From NCBI RefSeq assembly GCF_007830515.1, contig NZ_VLKT01000006.1:124001-188000 (forward strand): a stretch of 64,000 bases of DNA, in the 5' to 3' direction. Below are positions 1-8,432 of this stretch, one piece after another. Within the stretch, counting starts at the first letter, position 1. Each line of letters begins with the position of its first letter. This DNA is from Mesorhizobium tianshanense. GTDB lineage: Bacteria; Pseudomonadota; Alphaproteobacteria; Rhizobiales; Rhizobiaceae. The notes under the pieces are model-generated. The model searched no databases. It was not told where the DNA came from and saw only the letters and a program-made list of their open reading frames with translations. The position numbers and the translations under genes were made by a program.

Positions 1-1529
1 AGATCTGGTGCTACAGCGACCGGTTTTCATACTGCCGGGGCGAGACGGTGACGCTGCATGTCAGCTCGACGGCCTCCAGCTTCAGTATGTCGATCGTCCG
101 CGACGGCGGCACCGAAACGAAGGTGTTCGAGAAGGCTGATATCGCGGCGCGCTGGCAAGATACGCCCGACCAATGTTCGGTCGAGGGCTGCGGCTGGGAC
201 GCGTCGTTTGAATTCCGCGTCGGCGACAACTGGCCGTCCGGAGCCTACCGCGTCACGCTGACAGCGGACGGCCGCTACGGCAAGCCGATCCGCTGCCACC
301 ATCTTTTCATCGTCAGCCCGCAACCCGGCAAGAAACGCGGTCGTGTCCTGCAGCTCGCAGCCACGGGCACATGGCTTTCCTACAACACCTGGGGCGGCTC
401 CAACCATTATCAGGGCATTACCGGCCCGAACCGCGACCAGTATGCGCCTGAAGTGTCGACGCAGCGGCCATGGTGCCGCGGCTTCGTCGTGCTGCCGAAG
501 GAGGCGCCGCGCGTACCGCTCGAGGTTGCCGTGCCGCCCAGGACCGCACCGCGCTATCCGCATATGGAATGGGCCTTCGCCACCGGCCATTCGAAGAAAT
601 ACGCCTCGTCCGGCTGGGCAAGCTATGACAGCCACTTTTTTCGCTTCGCCGAGCGTGCCGGCTATGCCGTCGACCTCGCCAGCCAGCACGATTTGCATTT
701 CTCGCCCGAAATCCTCGACGGTTACGACTGCGTCGTCTTCGTCGGCCATGACGAATACTGGACCTGGGAGATGCGCGACGCGGTCGATGCCTATGTCTGG
801 CGCGGTGGCCACGCGGCGCGCTTCGCCGGCAATTTCATGTGGCAGACCAGGCTGGAGGACGAGGGCCGCCGGCAGGTCTGCTATAAGTACCGCGCCCGTG
901 CCGAGGATCCGGCCTATCGAGGCGGCGACGTGACCCGCGCCACGAATTCCTGGGAGGCACCGGAAATCGGCCGGCCGGGTTCGGCAACCTTCGGGCTCAA
1001 CGCGACCAGGGGCGTCTATGCAGGCTGGGGCGGTTGCGCCCCGCGCGGCGTGCGCGGCTTCCCGGTCTACCGGCCGGGGCATTGGGCCTTCGCCGGCACG
1101 GGCATCTACTACGGCGACCTGCTCGGCGCCGACAGTCATGTCTATGGTTATGAGGTCGACGGGCTCGACTTTGAGACCCGTGGCGGCCTGCCCTACCCCA
1201 CGCCCGACAGCGGCGCACCGGATGGGCTGCAAATTCTCGCCGTCGGCATGGCTGCCCAAGTCGAGGAGAGCGCCGACATCGCATTCGAGGACCAGTTTCT
1301 CGGCGATGCGGATGGTCGCTTTTCCGCCGAGACGCTGTTCGGCGAGGCGAGCGACGCCAATCTCGACAAGGTCAAGCGCGGCAACGGCATGATCGTCAAT
1401 TTCCCGCGCGGCAAGGGCGAGGTGTTCCACGCCGGAAGCTGCGAATGGGTCGCCGGCCTGCTAAGGCAAGACGCGATGGTCGAGCGCGTCACCAAAAATG
1501 TTCTCGACCGTTATCTTGGAAAGCCCTGA
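1..1529 (+). CDS. N,N-dimethylformamidase large-subunit-like protein (5' partial)
   Basis: The open frame runs to the first base of the window, so the true start lies outside; 508 residues are visible. The sequence resembles the catalytic C-terminal region of the N,N-dimethylformamidase beta (large) subunit family, with tracts such as LSYNTWGGSN, YASYDSHFF-like and VFVGHDEYW. In the characterised enzyme this subunit hydrolyses an amide to an amine plus formate. The stop is one base before the ATG of the next gene, indicating an operon with the aminotransferase and BKACE genes that follow. No small subunit is visible. The natural substrate is unknown; family assignment is fairly secure, amidase activity is inferred. 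Confidence 0.75.
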   Translation, partial: IWCYSDRFSYCRGETVTLHVSSTASSFSMSIVRDGGTETKVFEKADIAARWQDTPDQCSVEGCGWDASFEFRVGDNWPSGAYRVTLTADGRYGKPIRCHHLFIVSPQPGKKRGRVLQLAATGTWLSYNTWGGSNHYQGITGPNRDQYAPEVSTQRPWCRGFVVLPKEAPRVPLEVAVPPRTAPRYPHMEWAFATGHSKKYASSGWASYDSHFFRFAERAGYAVDLASQHDLHFSPEILDGYDCVVFVGHDEYWTWEMRDAVDAYVWRGGHAARFAGNFMWQTRLEDEGRRQVCYKYRARAEDPAYRGGDVTRATNSWEAPEIGRPGSATFGLNATRGVYAGWGGCAPRGVRGFPVYRPGHWAFAGTGIYYGDLLGADSHVYGYEVDGLDFETRGGLPYPTPDSGAPDGLQILAVGMAAQVEESADIAFEDQFLGDADGRFSAETLFGEASDANLDKVKRGNGMIVNFPRGKGEVFHAGSCEWVAGLLRQDAMVERVTKNVLDRYLGKP

Positions 1530-1530
1530 C

Positions 1531-2910
1531 ATGCTGAAATCCCAGACCCCTGCACCGGATCCCGAGGCGCGCCCGCCATCGCACCTGTTCTATCTGTCCA
1601 GCCTGCGCCGGCCGCTGGTCGATCGCGCCGAAGGCATCTACATCTGGACGCAGGATGGTCGTCGCTTCATCGACGGATCGAGCGGACCGATGGTCGCCAA
1701 TATCGGTCATTCTAACCGCAACGTGCTCGACGCGATGAAGCAGCAGATGGACCGCGCCACCTTCGCCTACCGGCTGCATTTCGAGAACGAGCCGGCCGAG
1801 GAACTCGCTCGGCAATTGGCCGCCAAACTCCCAGAAGGCATGGACCGGATCTTCTTCGTCTCCGGCGGTTCGGAAGCGACGGAATCCTGCGTCAAGCTGG
1901 CACGGCAATGGGCTGTCGCCACCGGCCAGGCCAGCCGCTGGAAAGTGATCACGCGTTTTCCCTCCTATCATGGCGGCACGCTCGGCGCGCTCGCCGTCAC
2001 CGGCGACGACGCGCTGGCCGAGACTTTTGCGCCGATGATGCAGGTCATGCCGACCGTGCCGGCGCCTGCCGCCTGGCGCGACCGCGACAATCTCTCGATG
2101 GAACAGCGCGGTATCCGCCACGCTGACATGCTGGAGGAAAAAATCCTCGCCGAAGGGCCGGAAAGCGTGCTCGCCTTCATCATGGAGCCGGTCGGCGGAG
2201 CTGCCACGGCGGCGCTGGTGGCGCCGGACAGCTACTATCCGCGCATCCGCGAAATCTGCGACCGCTACGGCATCCTGCTCATCCATGACGAAGTGATGAG
2301 TGGTGCCGGCCGCACCGGAAAATTCCTCGGCGGCGATCACTGGAACTGCAGACCCGACATCGTCGCGCTGTCGAAGGGCCTGGGCTCTGGCTATGCGCCG
2401 CTCGGCGCGCTGGCGGCACCGATGCGGCTGGTGCAGCCGCTGCTCGCCTCCGGCGGGTTCCAGCATGGCCATACCTACGCCGGCAATCCGCTCGCCTGCG
2501 CCGCCGGGCTCGCCGTGCTTAGCGAAATGGACCGCCTCGACCTGATCGCCAATGCGGCTGACATGGGCGACCTTTTGATGGGCGAGCTGAAGGAACTGGC
2601 GAAGCGTTTTCCATTCATCGCCGACGTGCGCGGCAAGGGCCTGCTCCTAGGTGCCGAAATGGTCGCCGACCCCGACACGCTGAGGCCGATCGCACCGGCG
2701 AAGAAAGCCACCCAGCGGCTGCTCGACCTCGCCTATGAGAGAGGGCTGATCATCTATGGGCGCAAGGTCAAGGGTGGTGTCGACGGCGACAATTTCATGG
2801 TGGCGCCGCCGATGATCGTCACACAAGAGCAGATCGGCGAGATCGTCGCCATCATCGGCGACTCGCTTGAGATGCTGGCCGGCGAGCTCGACCTGCCGGT
2901 CGAAGGCTGA
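1531..2910 (+). CDS. Class III (omega-type) PLP aminotransferase
   Basis: 459-residue class III aminotransferase. The start ATG at 1531 is chosen because it lies one base after the upstream stop; the open frame continues back to 1498 but that part overlaps the previous gene. The PLP-ring Asp253 sits in LLIHDEVMSG and the Schiff-base lysine is Lys282 in ALSKGLGSGY. Such enzymes move an amino group from a terminal or alpha amine to pyruvate or a 2-oxo acid. Placement between an amidase-like gene and a beta-keto acid cleavage enzyme suggests that it produces the keto acid or aldehyde used downstream. The substrate cannot be read from sequence. Confidence 0.9.
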   Translation: MLKSQTPAPDPEARPPSHLFYLSSLRRPLVDRAEGIYIWTQDGRRFIDGSSGPMVANIGHSNRNVLDAMKQQMDRATFAYRLHFENEPAEELARQLAAKLPEGMDRIFFVSGGSEATESCVKLARQWAVATGQASRWKVITRFPSYHGGTLGALAVTGDDALAETFAPMMQVMPTVPAPAAWRDRDNLSMEQRGIRHADMLEEKILAEGPESVLAFIMEPVGGAATAALVAPDSYYPRIREICDRYGILLIHDEVMSGAGRTGKFLGGDHWNCRPDIVALSKGLGSGYAPLGALAAPMRLVQPLLASGGFQHGHTYAGNPLACAAGLAVLSEMDRLDLIANAADMGDLLMGELKELAKRFPFIADVRGKGLLLGAEMVADPDTLRPIAPAKKATQRLLDLAYERGLIIYGRKVKGGVDGDNFMVAPPMIVTQEQIGEIVAIIGDSLEMLAGELDLPVEG

Positions 2911-2912
2911 AA

Positions 2913-3839
2913 ATGGCGCGAAAAGTCATCATCACCTGCGCCGTCACCGGGTCGGTGCACACGCCTTCGATGTCGCCGCATCTGCCGGTAACGCCGGACC
3001 AGATCGCCGCGGAGGCGATCACTGCTGCCGAAGCCGGCGCCTCGATCCTGCACCTTCACGCCCGCGATCCTAAGGACGGGCGGCCGACCGCAGACGCCGA
3101 TGTGTTCATGCAGTTCCTGCCGCGCATCAAGCAAGCGACCGACGCGGTGATCAACATCACCACCGGCGGCTCCTCGCTGATGACGCTCGACCAGCGTCTG
3201 GCGGCACCGCTCAGGGCCGAGCCCGAAATGTGCTCGCTCAACATGGGTTCGATGAATTTCGCGCTGTTCCCGATGCTCGACCGGCCAAGAGAGTGGCAGC
3301 ACGAGTGGGAACCCAAGCTGCTGGAAGCTACACGCGACACGATCTTCAAGAACACCTTCGCCGACATGGAAACCGTGCTCGACAGACTTGGAAAGGGCTG
3401 CGGCACACGCTTCGAATTCGAATGCTACGATGTCGGCCACCTCTATTCGCTGGCGCATTTTCGCGACCGGGGGCTGGTGTCGGGACCCATGTTCATTCAG
3501 TTCGTGTTCGGCATTCTGGGCGGTATCGGCGCCGACCCCGAGAACCTGATCCACATGAAGCGCATCGCCGACAAATTGTTCGGTGATAGCTACCAGTTTT
3601 CGGTGCTGGCCGCCGGGCGTCACCAGATGCCGATGATCTCGATCGCGGCGGCGATGGGCGGCAATGTCCGCGTCGGACTGGAGGACAGCCTCTATGACGG
3701 CCGCCAGCTGGCCAAGTCCAATGCCGACCAGGTGCGCCGTATCCGCAGCGTGCTCGATGGCCTGTCGCTGGACGTCGCCACGCCCGCCGAGGCGCGGGAG
3801 ATGCTGGCGCTCAAGGGCGGCGATAGGGTAGCGTTCTGA
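2913..3839 (+). CDS. BKACE family beta-keto acid cleavage enzyme (DUF849)
   Basis: 308 residues. It matches the 3-keto-5-aminohexanoate cleavage enzyme (Kce)/BKACE family: N-terminal KVIITCAVTGS, then the metal-binding His47-x-His49 in LHLHARDPKDGRPT, an INITTGG tract and NMGSMNFALFP. These TIM-barrel metal enzymes condense a beta-keto acid with acetyl-CoA, releasing acetoacetate and a new CoA ester. Members differ in substrate. It starts two bases after the aminotransferase stop, so the two genes are probably translated from one message. The family call is secure; the actual substrate (amino-keto acid, dehydrocarnitine or other) is unknown. Confidence 0.9.
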   Translation: MARKVIITCAVTGSVHTPSMSPHLPVTPDQIAAEAITAAEAGASILHLHARDPKDGRPTADADVFMQFLPRIKQATDAVINITTGGSSLMTLDQRLAAPLRAEPEMCSLNMGSMNFALFPMLDRPREWQHEWEPKLLEATRDTIFKNTFADMETVLDRLGKGCGTRFEFECYDVGHLYSLAHFRDRGLVSGPMFIQFVFGILGGIGADPENLIHMKRIADKLFGDSYQFSVLAAGRHQMPMISIAAAMGGNVRVGLEDSLYDGRQLAKSNADQVRRIRSVLDGLSLDVATPAEAREMLALKGGDRVAF

Positions 3840-3858
3840 GATGGTTGCTTTCCGTCCC

Positions 3859-4012
3859 ACCCCCCTCTGGCCTGCCGGCCATCTCCCCCGCAAGGGGGGA
3901 GATCGGATACCACCCCGGCTTTCGCCAATCACCAACGTTGCAGGATGGGCAGTGAGATCGAAGCTGCCAATCTCCCCCCTTGGGGAGATGTCCGGCAGGA
4001 CAGAGAGGGGTG
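3859..4012. repeat. MITE-like palindromic intergenic element
   Basis: A 154-base element sits between the BKACE gene and the GNAT gene. Its two ends are imperfect inverted copies of about 45 bases: the left arm contains CTCTGGCCTGCCGGCCATCT and a hairpin of the type TCTCCCCC-gcaa-GGGGGGAGA; the right arm carries TCTCCCCCCTTGGGGAGA followed by TCCGGCAGGACAGAGAGG, the reverse complement of the left pattern. The architecture matches repeats I recall from Mesorhizobium intergenic regions. The right arm ends about 20 bases before the GTG of the next gene, so any longer reading of that gene would be translated repeat. Confidence 0.75.
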
Positions 4013-4031
4013 CCCGGGCGCCTTGCCTGCA

Positions 4032-4544
4032 GTGAGCAAGCCATCAAAGATTCTCATCCGGCCCGGCACCGTCGAGGACGTCGAAACCATCCATGCCGCG
4101 ATCCTGCGGCTTGGCGCCCATATCGGCGCGCATCAGGAAATCACCTCGACGGCCGAAGACCTCCGCACCTACGGCTTTGGCGAAAACCCCGCCTTCTCGA
4201 CGCTGATTGCGGAAGTCGGCGGCGAGTTCGCCGGCCTGTGCCTGCATTTTCCGATCTTTTCGACCTGGCTCGGACGGCCCGGCGTCTACATCCAGGACCT
4301 CTATGTCGAAGACCGGTTTCGTGGCCACAAGATCGGCGAACGCCTGCTGCGGCGTGTCGCGCGAGAATGCCGGAAAGATGGCGGCGTCTACCTCAGGCTG
4401 TCCGTCGACACCGACAATGAAGCCGCCAAAGCATTCTACGACAGGCTGGGCATTGCCTGGTCGAGCTACGAGCAGGTGCAGAAAATTGTCGGCGAGGCCT
4501 TCTTCGCCTTCGCCGATGCGCCGGACGATGGGGAGCCAGGATGA
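4032..4544 (+). CDS. GNAT family N-acetyltransferase
   Basis: 170 residues from GTG 4032. An in-frame ATG exists at 3945 but its first residues are encoded by the palindromic repeat, so the later start is preferred. The protein has the GNAT plan: ILIRPGTVEDVETIHAAI at the N-terminus, the central strand VYIQDLYVEDRFRGHKIGERLL carrying the acetyl-CoA pyrophosphate loop (R-G-H-K-I-G), and VDTDNEAAKAFYDRLG near the end. It resembles the diamine/polyamine acetyltransferase-like branch. Its TGA overlaps the ATG of the deacetylase gene (ATGA), so an acetyltransferase and a deacetylase are translationally coupled. The acceptor is unknown. Confidence 0.85.
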   Translation: MSKPSKILIRPGTVEDVETIHAAILRLGAHIGAHQEITSTAEDLRTYGFGENPAFSTLIAEVGGEFAGLCLHFPIFSTWLGRPGVYIQDLYVEDRFRGHKIGERLLRRVARECRKDGGVYLRLSVDTDNEAAKAFYDRLGIAWSSYEQVQKIVGEAFFAFADAPDDGEPG

Positions 4545-5572
4545 AAGCCTTTTATGCCGAAGAACAGAAGCGACACGATCCCATGGCGTTCCTCTCCAGC
4601 GGTGCGCAGAAACCCAATCCGGAGAAGCCGGAACGTGTCGAACGGCTGCTCGCCGGCGCAAAGGCCGCCGGTTGCACGATCGAGCGGCCGAGGGATCATG
4701 GGCTCGGTCCGGTTGCGGCGGTCCATACGCCCGAATATCTCGATTTTCTCGAGCATATCTTCGCGCGCTGGCAGCGCATCGAGGGCGCCTCGGCGGAAGT
4801 GATCCCCAACATCCACCCGATTGCCCGGAACTGCTCCTATCCGGCCTCGGCGGTCGGCCAAGCCGGATACCATATGGCCGACACCGCTTGCCCGATCTCA
4901 GGCGAGACCTGGCAGAGCGCGCTGTGGAGCGCCTGGAGCGCGGTCGAGGCCGCCGAGGCCGTGATGATGTCGGGCGCGCCGGCTGCCTATGCGCTGTGCC
5001 GACCACCTGGCCATCACGCCTTTGCCGACGTCGCCGGCGGCTTCTGCTTCATCAACAATTCGGCGGTCGCGGCGCAGACCTTGCGCAGGCAATCAGCGCG
5101 GGTGGCGATCCTCGACATCGATCTGCATCACGGCAACGGCACGCAAGGCATTTTCTATGCGCGGCCGGACGTGCTCACCGTCTCGCTGCATGCCGACCCG
5201 GTGCGCTTCTATCCGTTCTTCTGGGGGCATGTCGACGAGCGCGGCGAAGGCGCCGGCCTCGGCTACAATCTCAACCTGCCGCTGCCACGCAAGTCCGGCG
5301 ATGCCGCGTTCCTCGAAGCGCTGGCGGCAGCGTTCCAGCGCATCCGTGCCTTTGCGCCGGAAGCGCTGGTCGTGGCGCTTGGCCTCGACGCCTTCGAAGG
5401 CGATCCGTTTGGCGGGCTGTCGGTGACGACACCGGGCTTCTCGCGCATCGGCGAGGCCATCGCCGGCCTCAGCCTGCCGACGGTGATCGTCCAGGAAGGC
5501 GGCTATCTCTGCGACGAACTCGGCGACAATCTTACTGCCTTCCTCACCGGCTTCGGCGGCATAGAGCGGTAG
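4541..5572 (+). CDS. Acetylpolyamine amidohydrolase-like (HDAC-fold) deacetylase
   Basis: 343 residues with all catalytic elements of the arginase/deacetylase fold: His158-His159 in PPGHHAF, zinc ligands Asp194 and His196 in LDIDLHHGNG, third ligand Asp283 in LGLDAFEGDPFGG, and Tyr322 in QEGGY. From memory, the spacing is one residue off the numbering of Mycoplana acetylpolyamine amidohydrolase, arguing for that branch rather than acetoin-utilization AcuC. It should remove acetyl groups from N-acetylated amines such as acetylputrescine or acetylcadaverine. The overlap with the GNAT gene and the aminotransferase upstream suggest amine catabolism; the substrate is inferred. Confidence 0.9.
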   Translation: MKAFYAEEQKRHDPMAFLSSGAQKPNPEKPERVERLLAGAKAAGCTIERPRDHGLGPVAAVHTPEYLDFLEHIFARWQRIEGASAEVIPNIHPIARNCSYPASAVGQAGYHMADTACPISGETWQSALWSAWSAVEAAEAVMMSGAPAAYALCRPPGHHAFADVAGGFCFINNSAVAAQTLRRQSARVAILDIDLHHGNGTQGIFYARPDVLTVSLHADPVRFYPFFWGHVDERGEGAGLGYNLNLPLPRKSGDAAFLEALAAAFQRIRAFAPEALVVALGLDAFEGDPFGGLSVTTPGFSRIGEAIAGLSLPTVIVQEGGYLCDELGDNLTAFLTGFGGIER

Positions 5573-5590
5573 CTTTCGTGGCTCGTCGCG

Positions 5591-6856
5591 TCAGGACCGC
5601 TGCTGTCGCAGCATCGCGATAACCCGATGCACGCTCTCCAGCGTCTCGTCGATCTCGGCAGCGGTATTGTAGTGGGCGATGCCGATGCGCACGACGCCTT
5701 GCTCGGCCGGAATGCCAAGCTGGTGGACGATCTCCCAGGCGTAGTTGTGGCCGGACCACAGGAAGATGTTTTCCGCATTCATCTGCCGCACGATCGTCTC
5801 CGGCGTCATGCCGTCGACGGTGAAGGAGACCGTCGGCACGCGCTCGCCGATACGCGCCGGATTGGTGATTCCGTGGATCGTCAGCCCCGAGATATCCGAC
5901 AGGCCATCGATCAGCCTTTGCGCCAGCGGGTTTTCGTAAGCGATTGATCTTTCGAACGCTTTGGCGATCCTGACGCGGCGCGATCCGCCATCGGCTGCCG
6001 CAGTCCCCAGTTCCGCAAAATAATCGATCGCAGCCGTAAGTCCGGCCATCAGCTCGATCTGCGGCGTGCCAAGCTCGAACCGCTCTGGCAGAGCGTCGGA
6101 CGAACAGCGGCATTTGTACGGTTTCAGAGCGTCGATGACATCCAGCCTGCCCCATAGGATGCCCATATGCGGGCCGAAGAATTTATAGGCCGAGCAGATC
6201 AGGAAATCACAGCCGATTTCCCTAACGTCGATCAGGCCGTGCGGCGCGAACTGCACGGCGTCGACATAGACCAGCGCGCCGGCCTGCTTGGCGATGCGGG
6301 TCAGCGCTTTCACCCGGTTGATCGAGCCGGTCAGATTGCTGGCATAGTTCAAGGCGACGAGCCGCGTCCTGTCGGTGAGCAACGCGGCAAGCGCCTTCTC
6401 CTCGATCTGCCAGCTCTGCTGGTCGAAGGGCAGCCAGCGCACGACGAGGCCAAGGTCTTCGGCCAGTTGCAGCCACGGCGACACATTGCCTTCGTGGTCC
6501 ATGCGGGTGAGGATGATCTCGTCACCAGGTTTCATCGCGCGGCCGAGCGTGCGCGACATGTGGTAGGTCAGTGTCGTCATGTTGGCGCCGATGATGATTT
6601 CCTGCGGGCTCGCAGCACCGAGGAAATCGGCCATCGCCGCATGGGCGTCGTCGACGATCTGTTGCGCCGCGATCGTGGTTTCGAAGAAGCCGCCGAGATT
6701 GGCATTGGTGGTCAGCAGGCAGCGTGACACCGCGTCGGCGACCGCCTGCGGCACTTGCGTGCCGGCCGGATTGTCGAGGTAGATGCGGCGGCGACCCTTG
6801 TCGGTCAGCGACAGTGCCGGAAATTTCGCGCGCAAAGCCTCGATCGGAAAATTCAC
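5591..6856 (-). CDS. Cysteine-desulfurase-like class V aminotransferase (VC1184-type)
   Basis: 421 residues. N-terminal IYLDNPAGTQVP, then DHEGNVSPW, YVDAVQFAPHG and the PLP lysine region CSAYKFFGPHMG mark a class V aminotransferase fold of the cysteine-desulfurase-like subfamily that I associate with VC1184. Typical SufS/IscS active-site loops (RAGxHCAQP, SxGSACSS) are not present, so true cysteine desulfurase activity is doubtful. It points toward the deacetylase gene, with only 18 bases between the two stop codons. The aldo/keto reductase gene lies upstream in the same direction. Function unknown beyond a PLP-dependent lyase or transferase. Confidence 0.8.
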   Translation of the reverse strand: MNFPIEALRAKFPALSLTDKGRRRIYLDNPAGTQVPQAVADAVSRCLLTTNANLGGFFETTIAAQQIVDDAHAAMADFLGAASPQEIIIGANMTTLTYHMSRTLGRAMKPGDEIILTRMDHEGNVSPWLQLAEDLGLVVRWLPFDQQSWQIEEKALAALLTDRTRLVALNYASNLTGSINRVKALTRIAKQAGALVYVDAVQFAPHGLIDVREIGCDFLICSAYKFFGPHMGILWGRLDVIDALKPYKCRCSSDALPERFELGTPQIELMAGLTAAIDYFAELGTAAADGGSRRVRIAKAFERSIAYENPLAQRLIDGLSDISGLTIHGITNPARIGERVPTVSFTVDGMTPETIVRQMNAENIFLWSGHNYAWEIVHQLGIPAEQGVVRIGIAHYNTAAEIDETLESVHRVIAMLRQQRS

Positions 6857-6908
6857 TTCTGATCCCTTCCCTTTATAATTATTTGATAATTTCGCTTCCT
6901 AGTATTGG

Positions 6909-7976
6909 TCACGGACACGGGTTGCCAACACGTTGGTGGATTGCATCGACCGCCTTCTGCATGTCCTCGGTCCAGACGACATCGGCGGAAGACAGCGCCA
7001 TTTCGAGCTGTGCGATGGTCGTCGCACCGATAATACTCGAGGTGACGAAAGGCCGGCTCGCGACATAGGCGTTGGCGAACAGCGCCGGCTCCATACCGAA
7101 AGAGCGCGCCAACTCGTTGTACTCGAGCAGCGCTTCCGCGGCATTGGGCGTCTCGTAGCGCTGGCCGCGGTTGAAAAGCTGAGAACGCGAGCCCAGCGGC
7201 CGCGCGCCATGATCGTACTTGCCGCTCAGATAGCCTTGCGCCAACGGCGAATAGGCGAGCATGGAAACCTGTTCGCGCTCGCAGACCTCGGCGAGATTCA
7301 CCTCGAAGGTGCGGTTGACGAAATTATAGGCGTTTTGCAACGACACCGGGCGCGGACCGAGGTCCTTGTCGGCTTCGGCGATGAACCGCATGACGCCCCA
7401 TGAGCTCTCGTTCGAAAGACCGAAATAGCGGATCTTGCCTGCCTTCACCAGTTCGTCGAAGACGGCAAGCGTCTCGGCGATCGGCACCTCGTCGGCCGGC
7501 GCGCCGACGGAATCGGCTCGTAGCGCCACGGCACCGACGCGGTTCGGATTGGCGCCCCACGGCACGGCGCGCTCCGGCCAGTGGATCTGATAGAGATCGA
7601 TGTAATCGGAGTTGAGCCTGGTCAGCGATTTTTCGACCGCATCGAAGATATCGGCGCGCACCAGCTTCGACGGGCGCCCGCCGCGGAACCATGTATTGGC
7701 GGTGCGACCAACTACCTTTGAGGCGAGGATCACTTGATCGCGATTGCGCTTCGCCTTCATCCAGCTGCCGATGATCGTCTCGGTCCGGCCTTGCGTTTCC
7801 GGCTTGGGCGGGATCGGGTAAAGCTCGGCAGTGTCGATGAAATTGACGCCGCGTGAAAAGGCCATGTCCATCTGGGCATGGCCGTCCGCTTCGGTATTCT
7901 GCTGGCCCCATGTCATCGATCCCAGGCAAATCTGGGAAACAAGAAGATCGGTCCGACCGAGGCGGCGTTTGTGCAT
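6909..7976 (-). CDS. Aldo/keto reductase (Tas-like)
   Basis: 355 residues starting MHKRRLGRTDLLVSQ. The ATG at 7976 has a GGAG eight bases upstream; the open frame extends 18 codons further but that part lacks family similarity. NADPH-dependent aldo/keto reductase barrel: GSMTWGQQNTEAD, the FIDTAELYP catalytic Asp/Tyr region, the lysine in VILASKVVG, and the C-terminal SSIIGATTIAQLE cofactor segment. Length and the insertion after FIDTAELYPI resemble E. coli Tas. The substrate is unknown. It is transcribed in the same direction as the class V aminotransferase-like gene downstream. Confidence 0.9.
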   Translation of the reverse strand: MHKRRLGRTDLLVSQICLGSMTWGQQNTEADGHAQMDMAFSRGVNFIDTAELYPIPPKPETQGRTETIIGSWMKAKRNRDQVILASKVVGRTANTWFRGGRPSKLVRADIFDAVEKSLTRLNSDYIDLYQIHWPERAVPWGANPNRVGAVALRADSVGAPADEVPIAETLAVFDELVKAGKIRYFGLSNESSWGVMRFIAEADKDLGPRPVSLQNAYNFVNRTFEVNLAEVCEREQVSMLAYSPLAQGYLSGKYDHGARPLGSRSQLFNRGQRYETPNAAEALLEYNELARSFGMEPALFANAYVASRPFVTSSIIGATTIAQLEMALSSADVVWTEDMQKAVDAIHQRVGNPCP

Positions 7977-8217
7977 GGAATTTGCTCCGGTGGGAATTTT
8001 ATGCGGATGCGCGGGAGGAAGCTTCAGCATACAGGAAGACGCGGGCTGTCTCCAAGCCCGCTGCCAGTGGGCCAGCGACTTTTCCAGACGCCGAAGCAGG
8101 GGCGCTCGATGTGGTCAAAAATCAAAGTGGCATGGCTGCCATGCAAATGCTGCACTGCACAATTGTCATCATTTGCTTATATTGAGGCTTGGGGAGGACC
8201 AACCAGGGGCTTGAATC

Positions 8218-8382
8218 ATGGGTTTCCTCACTGAAATGTTCACCCGTCCGCGTCCGCAGGAACATCTGCGTTACCGCGCGGCTCTGGCATTGCTTCATTC
8301 GATGAGCAATGCCGACCGTGCGGACATCGGCATCAAACCGGCCGACTTCCCGCGCGTCGCCCGCGAAATGTCCTCACGCTAG
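8218..8382 (+). CDS. 54-residue DUF1127-like small protein
   Basis: Short gene starting at ATG 8218 (MGFLTEMFTRP) and ending TAG at 8382. AGGGG lies about ten bases before the ATG. The middle, ALLHSMSNADRADIGIK, resembles the core of DUF1127/YjiS-like proteins, in which a short helix ends in a D-I-G-I motif followed by a basic or acidic residue. In alphaproteobacteria, DUF1127 proteins have been linked to RNA metabolism and phosphate/carbon stress, but this one is less arginine-rich. It stands alone on the plus strand between two minus-strand genes. Coding is likely from codon use; function is unknown. Confidence 0.65.
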   Translation: MGFLTEMFTRPRPQEHLRYRAALALLHSMSNADRADIGIKPADFPRVAREMSSR

Positions 8383-8432
8383 CCAGGTCGTGCGATATCC
8401 CGGCTCGACCGGGATATTGCCTCGCCAATTCT

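Noticed and set aside
27..1430. 467-residue minus-strand ORF opposite the dimethylformamidase-like gene
   Set aside because: Shadow frame typical of high-GC DNA; composition rich in Ala/Arg/Val with no recognisable motif, while the plus-strand frame has clear family similarity.
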